Shown here piece after piece: positions 58,882 through 64,000 of a stretch of DNA of 64,000 bases. Positions within the stretch are counted from its first letter, which is position 1; the number at the start of each line of letters is the position of its first letter. This DNA is from Erodium maritimum (Eukaryota; Streptophyta; Magnoliopsida; Geraniales; Geraniaceae), in contig OY997591.1 in the NCBI GenBank assembly GCA_963921825.1, positions 52,039,825 through 52,103,824 on the forward strand. Direction: 5' to 3'. The translations under genes and the position numbers were made by a program. The notes beneath the pieces are model-generated. The model made no database searches, was not told where the DNA came from, and saw only the letters and a program-made list of their open reading frames with translations.

Positions 58882-60262
58882 ATGAGACCTGCTTACGCAC
58901 CGAGAGGCACTAGGGGTCGCCCAACTAGGGGCAGGGGACGACCACCTGCCATCGATCAAACAGGGGCATTGGACGCCCAGGGTACTACTTCTGTAGAGCA
59001 CTAGAGAAATGAGGTCGGGCTGTCAGGATTATCGCCCAGGATTCCTCCAGTCGCAGCGCCGGCTCAGGCGACCCCTCTAGAGGAGATGGTTCTTGCAGCG
59101 ATCAGCGTTCAGCAGGGGACTGCAGCACCGGCACCAGAGCCTGTGCCTACTGCTACCACAACCACTGTCGAGAGGCCATGCCAGTTTGACAGCTACACGA
59201 GCAAGGCTCTCAGAGACTTCCGTAGGCTGGGTACGCCAGTCTATTCCTGAGGGTCAGACCCCGAAGCAGCCGTAGGTTGGCTTGAGCGGATTACCCGAAA
59301 CCTTGATACTTCTGGGGTACCTGAAGGTCGATTGAGGGTGTCTTGCGCGACCTTTCAGCTTGAGGGAGAGGCGTACTACTGGTGGCAGCATGTGCAAACC
59401 AGGTTTGGAGATGACTTTGAGTTATTCAGTAGACTATTCCTGGAGTAGTATTTTCCTCGATCGATTCGAGATGACCAGGACCAGCAGTTCCTGGAACTGC
59501 GTCAGAGAGGGATGACCGTATTTGAGTATGAGGCGAGGTTCACATCCTTGTCTCGCTTTGCATTAGAGGTGGTGCAGACCGAGGAGAGTCGCTGCATGCG
59601 TTTTGTGAGAGGACTCATCTCGTCTATCGCGGATCGAGTCATTGCTTTCAGATCTAAGAACTATTCTGCACTAGTGGACCAGGCACTAGCTGTAGAGAGG
59701 CCTTTTTGGGAGACCGCCAGAGCGCGGGAGATCAGGACGAGGCCGAGTGGCTTCTTGAGGCCGTCCGAGGGCCGCGATCCTAGGAGGTAGAGGACCTTTG
59801 AATTCTTTCAGCCATAGACCAGTCGGGTGGGATAGACGGGTTAGGGCAGTAGCGTCTATTGGACCTGCTCCGTTGGCCCAGTTTTTCCCCTCGTGCAGGC
59901 AGTCAGGGCATCTGGGGCGAGACTGCCCGTTGAGTGGTGGATCTACAGACCGCTCCACAGGTCGTCCGACGAGAGCCGAGGAGAGGACATGCTATTAATG
60001 CGGCAAGTTGGGACACATCGCCACCGTGTGCCCCGACCGGTTCGAAGGAGGACCCGTGTAGAGACCACACCAGGCGCAGACAGGCCAGGCACCTCCTTTC
60101 CGCCGGCGTCAGGCTTAGGCTACGAGAGCCCCACGGCAGGTAGTAGGAGCGCCAGTTCAGAGATAGCAGCCGAGGGCCCCACAGCAGCAGACTCTTCCAC
60201 CACCACCGAGAGGACCTCCAACTCAGTAGGACCGAGTGTAGGCAATTGTCGGGCCCCGAGCT
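58882..60262 (+). pseudogene. Gag of element C, broken
   Basis: The start at ATG 58882 follows the leader homologous to element A. The basic N-terminus (RGTRGRPTRGRGRPP) is followed by the central retrotransposon gag domain (FQLEGEAYYWWQHVQTRFGD, about 59356-59415; RQRGMTVFEYEARFTSLSRF, about 59503-59562). A first knuckle remnant is CRQSGHLGRDC (about 59895) and a second is CGKLGHIATVC (about 60003-60035). Stops interrupt at 59002-59004, about 59248, 59446-59448 and 59788-59790, and frames shift around the knuckles. Confidence 0.85.
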
Positions 60263-60692
60263 GAGGGACTCATTTTCGATCTTGAGGTCGCTTAGAGTAC
60301 TTGGTTATTATTTAAACTTTGGACATCGTGTTCTCTGTCACTTGAGTTTTACGCTTGTTTGTTTTGTTTTGTGATTGCTTTATGTTGAAGCGAAACTTTA
60401 AAACCGTTAAGCCCACCCGTGTCATATTACGCCGATCGGGAGTTTTGTAGTACCGTTCAGTGTCGGTGTGAATTTGAAAGTGGAGTAACAGACCGTCACG
60501 TTCTTAAAGAACTTGTCGTACCGAAAGTTTCCTTTCCTTCTTCGAGCGTGTTGATCGAGTTTAAGAACTGAAATGTGAACCATCATGCGTTCATCGAGTG
60601 CTCTCAGCGACGAATACCGAGCAGTGAAGGGCCCACAGCAATGACCTGTACATAGTCCGACCGGTCACAAGAGATGACCGAGTGGCGATCAG

Positions 60693-60737
60693 ATCAGAGC
60701 GGCGCAACGAAAGCGTGGTGGGCCCGTAACCCACAGG
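60693..60737 (+). ncRNA. 45-nt initiator tRNA-Met 5' fragment inside element C
   Basis: It covers the same tRNA positions (1 to about 45) as 25002-25046 and ends at the same base, ACCCACAGG. It differs from that copy at four positions, all transitions, including the anticodon (CAT to CGT). The T arm and acceptor 3' strand are absent. Flanking DNA on both sides is homologous to element A, so the fragment predates their split. Confidence 0.82.
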
Positions 60738-62180
60738 CGTCGCAATCTCCAGTGTCTTATACCCCTAACGGAAGATTGAAGTCTTAAGAATCAAACCTTT
60801 GAGACGTCCTTTATGTCTTGACACCCCGGTTGACGAGCTAAGAGTTGGACGAGTGTGCGCCGTACGTGTGAGTTTAGACTAGAGCGTTTTTCCCTAAGTT
60901 CTTCCCAGCGGAGTCGATCAGATTACTACCAGTTCACCAGGACGGACATCAGAATTGACCAGAAGCCGGAGACGACGCCAACATCCTTGGACCATGAAGA
61001 TTCGCGCCAGCAGAGTTGACACACCGAACATCAGTCCGAAGAGCCAGATCGAAGGAGGACCTGTCCGAGCGCATCGCCGTGAAGACCGCAACACGCTTCA
61101 AGAAGGAAAGGAGCGGAATGATGAGGAGGCATGAAGACCACCAGAAGCTGAACCGCCTCAATATGAAGACCCGATACTCAGTGCCGACGCGACAAAGTTT
61201 AGAAGAAGATGGTCAACAACGACGACACCAAAGATCGTGAGCAGGTAGCGGATCAAGGAGAGAGTTCGTACCGCGCAACAGTAAAGAAGTACGAGAGTCA
61301 CGTCACTCGCGCCGCACAGTACATTCAAGTAGCACCGTGAGATACAACGACATCAGGCGACACTTCCAGCGGAGCAGAATACGGAAAACGCGAACCGAGT
61401 ACCAATGCGTATCTTTGTCAGCAAGGGAAGGACGAACGCCAACGTCCCGCGAAGACTAGTGCAACCGCTAAGTCTACACCATAGAAGTGGGAGCACCTCA
61501 CGTGTGGATCCGAAAACTGTTAGCCGAGTGCGACTACCACAAGCTTCCATGCCAGTAACAAGTTGGCACCGAACGAAGCATTGTATGGTAGGTCGGGTCT
61601 TGTGCCATGTAGGACGTAGGGAAAGTTAGGAGTTGACCAGTGACTGGTCCTAAGTTGTTTGAAGGACGTTTGAAGAAAAACCGTGCAAGTACTCTAAACC
61701 GTTTAAACCCCTGAGATTACAATTCTTGTTGGGTACTCGCTATTATGGTAACCTGGTTGAAACGACCTTTAAGTTGGTTGATCGGTAGTATGTGAGCAAG
61801 TGACGACGGTATTGGGAGTATCACTGGTTGGGATAATCTTCGTTGATCAATCTTGGGTTTGTGTTCTAAGGTCGGGTGTGGTTTTCGTAACGTCTGGTTT
61901 GCGTGTGTCTCGAGAGACGCCTACTTTCGACTAAGTGCTAGTAAGAGGTTCTATCGTTCCTTGTTGTTGTGCGTCGTCCGTCCGACTAGATGTCGGTAGA
62001 GTACGTGGTTTTACTGAACCGTGCTTTGTTATGAGAACCTTTGTTTTGATGAATGCATTTGTGTTACTTCCTTGTTTTGTTTGTGTTGGTCGTGACATGA
62101 CCATGTTTGAGTTCCGGTGTGAACTATCCCTGTAATAATTGTTGAAGAGAAAGTGAAAGGTGTCGTCTACGTGTGGTTCC
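60738..62180 (+). other. Non-coding internal region of element C
   Basis: 60738-60871 and 61478 onward align with element A 25047-25170 and 25171 onward. The roughly 600 bp between (60872-61477) has no counterpart in A. No reverse transcriptase, RNase H or integrase core motif can be read in any frame. Confidence 0.55.
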
Positions 62181-62189
62181 GACTTTCGG

Positions 62190-62375
62190 AGTATTCCGGC
62201 ACGACACCTATATCGACGGGGAATTCCGGTATGGGATGTCTAGACCGATGTCGTGTGTTCCGGTGTGATACCTATACCGACGAGGAATTCCGGTATAGGG
62301 TATCTAGACCGAGGTTGCATGTGGCGGTACGATATCTATACCGATGCAGGATTCCGGTATAGGATATCTAGACCG
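62190..62375 (+). repeat. Tandem repeats CCGGTATAGGRTRTCTAGACCG in element C
   Basis: About three imperfect units of roughly 65 bp with GATACCTATACCGACG and GGAATTCCGGTATAGG. A single diverged unit is seen in element A near 25690-25770. Confidence 0.7.
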
Positions 62376-62589
62376 TTACCTGGTTTTTCCTTAGTGTTTT
62401 GGGTGTTATTCGGCTTGTGTTCTACTCGGTGATTCTGTGAGTTTATGTGTTTTGTTACGCGTTGAAATTGTGAACTGTTGAGTAAGACTGTTTTTCACCG
62501 CCAAGTACGGCGTTTGGGTAACTAGCGCGATCAAGTGAAGAACGTTTAAACGAATGTTGCTTGTTCGGAAACGGTTAAAGACCGTGCAG

Positions 62590-62876
62590 AGCCGACATAA
62601 GAGTTACACAGATGGAAGGCGCAGGCCTCTTGAGTTGCGATTGGTGATCATGTATTTCTGAAGGTGAGTCCGAATAAGGGCCTAGTACGGTTCAACCGTG
62701 ACGGAGACAAGTTGGCCCCGCGACTTATCGGACCTTTTGAGGTTTTGGGCAGAGTTGGAGCCGTTGCCCATCGGCTTCCACGTACCCAATTGCAGAAGTA
62801 CACCACGGATCCCTCGCTTGCGAGTTTTAATCGGACGCTCCCTGATATAAGGTCGAGTGGAGCGCGTTCGTTTTAA
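62590..62876 (+). pseudogene. Integrase C-terminal end of element C
   Basis: KSYTDGRRRPLELR is followed, after a frame change near 62645, by FLKVSPNKGLVRF and KLAPRLIGPFEVLGRVGAVAHRLP. This is the characteristic post-catalytic part of gypsy integrases of the Tekay/Del group, next to the chromodomain. The catalytic core is absent upstream. The end leads straight into the purine tract. Confidence 0.82.
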
Positions 62877-62897
62877 ATTTCGAGGACAAAATTATTT

Positions 62898-62911
62898 TAA
62901 GGGGGGTAGAC
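62898..62911 (+). promoter_or_regulatory. Polypurine tract of element C
   Basis: AAGGGGGGTAGAC-type tract directly before the 3' LTR. Confidence 0.8.
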
Positions 62912-64000
62912 TGTAAAGACCGTCTCATTTAAAAGAAGTAAAATATTATTTTTACCGACTTGAAACGTCGAGGTTGGAAAAACGAGTTGAAAATTTGATC
63001 GTTTGCAAAAGAAAAAGAAAAGAAAAGAAAAGAAAAAAAAAGGGGGGAAAGGAAGGATTTGGGCTGAATTGGGCCGGTCAGAGACGAGTTGGGCCAAACC
63101 CGCGCGAAACCCAACCCAATCCACGCGAAACAGAACCCTAGCCCACTTCTGTGCTTCTTCTTCACGCGTTCTTGCACGCATACCGAGATAGAACCACATT
63201 GCCCTTAATCCCTCTCGCTCTCGACTCCTCTCGTTCCTTTCTTCTCCCTCTCTCGCACTTCCCTTCTCAGATCTGCACCGGACAACGCCTCGTCGAGCCG
63301 TCCCTTCCTCATACAGAGCTACTCTCGTCGGTAACGAACGCGAGACACCAATGCCGGAGACTCATCGCCCAATTTCTCTCTCTCGGGTTCGAGTCGTACC
63401 GCGCCAACGACTAAGAGGAAAGCAAGGAATTGGACTTCGCAGAGAACTTGGACTTCGCCCGAGAAGACCGGAGTTAGGCCCGGGCGTCAGCAGCTAGGAG
63501 ACGTAGCTGTTGGTTCTTCTTGATGTAGGGAAAAGCCGTAAACTCCACTCCTAATTTATGAATGCTAATATCATGCCTATAGGATAATTAATAACCGGAA
63601 AGATCCTAGTATGCATATAGGATGTGATTCACTAGAATAACCGCTTTTCAATTGTAATAATAAACGGACGAGTCTTAGCATGCATATAGGATGCGATTCA
63701 CTAGTTAACCGCTTTCAATATTTTGGGAAATTGTCGTGCTGGTAGAATGGCCATGTCGAGCTTTAGGATTGTTCGTGATTGCCTCACATGCTGTGCTGCT
63801 TAATCTTGAGGTTAAGATAAGAGTCAAACTAAGCTAGATAAATTACGATGATTGGATTATGAATGTTTGAATGATTGATTGAATGAATGTTTGATTGATT
63901 GATTGAATGAATGCTTGAATGTAAATTGGTTGTGCCACATGGTATGATCGGGAGAGTGATAGACCGATGCGACGTGGTTGGTAAGTATGCCGGTAAGTGT
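62912..64000 (+). repeat. 3' LTR of element C (partial)
   Basis: It matches 54528-55640. It has two units of the 24-bp repeat where the 5' LTR has three, plus scattered substitutions. It is cut by the window end. Confidence 0.92.

Larger units (their letters stand above)
54528..64000 (+). mobile_element. Tekay/Del-like gypsy derivative, element C, right end outside window
   Basis: It has a complete 5' LTR (54528-56826), primer site, gag, integrase C-terminus, purine tract and the first 1089 bp of the 3' LTR. The internal region is only about 6.1 kb, of which about 0.96 kb is a nested LINE and its target duplication. Protease, reverse transcriptase, RNase H and the integrase core are absent. 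It is an internally deleted relative of a Tekay/Del element, homologous to element A throughout. The 5' flanking pentamer is CATAT; the right flank is not visible. Confidence 0.88.

Noticed and set aside
60262..62590. Hidden reverse transcriptase in element C
   Set aside because: No Tyr/Phe-x-Asp-Asp motif or RNase H pattern could be read in any frame.

Overview
The window is repeat-dominated plant nuclear DNA, probably eudicot. The evidence is Ty1/copia and Ty3/gypsy retrotransposons primed by initiator tRNA-Met, plant L1-type LINE fragments, hAT and Mutator-like DNA transposons, and a plant F-box gene. I cannot name the species from the sequence. The only plausible host genes are one F-box gene (about 4.56-5.83 kb, minus strand) and one decayed Myb/NAM-associated-type pseudogene (41.07-42.12 kb). 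Almost everything else is transposable elements, many nested in one another. No prokaryotic features, rRNA genes or complete tRNA genes were seen.

Layout. 1-4.57 kb: a copia element whose left end lies outside the window; its 3' LTR cuts the end of the F-box gene. 6.03-11.62 kb: a complete Reina-like chromovirus (5-bp target-site duplication AATTG) inserted about 210 bp upstream of the F-box start, with its own pol broken by a 420-bp double-hairpin element. 12.17-15.53 kb: two diverged copies of an unclassified poly(A)-type retroposon. 17.78-29.20 kb: a nested stack. A LINE-like retroposon holds a hAT-like element, which holds a truncated foldback element joined to a large Tekay/Del-like gypsy derivative (element A), which in turn holds a copia-like solo LTR. 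29.79-32.41 kb: a related LTR on the minus strand, followed by a gypsy fragment. 33.55-36.14 kb: a LINE with ORF1 but no ORF2, with a 17-bp target-site duplication. 38.85-40.18 kb: a foldback Mutator-like element with a 10-bp duplication. 42.28-45.04 kb: a solo Tekay-like LTR. 45.43-45.92 kb: a Mutator-type MITE with a 9-bp duplication. 46.4-51.2 kb: LINE ORF1 fragments and a poly(A) retroposon. 51.2-52.2 kb: foldback elements embedded in (TA)n. 54.05-54.53 kb: the start of a LINE endonuclease, cut by the next insertion. 54.53-64 kb: a second Tekay/Del-like element (element C) that keeps gag and the integrase C-terminus but has lost the rest of pol, and carries a nested ORF1-type LINE.

How the parts relate. 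Elements A, C, the solo LTR at 42.3-45.0 kb and the minus LTR at 29.8-32.4 kb share LTR ends, a conserved hairpin motif and, for A and C, a common internal region. That shared internal region contains a 45-nt block matching the 5' part of plant initiator tRNA-Met, the same tRNA whose 3' end primes these elements. I consider this the most notable signal. The other strong observations are the dimeric hairpin insertion, the recurrent ORF1-only LINE structures and the (TA)n-embedded foldback elements. Family names are assigned by eye from motifs and ends; no database search was run.
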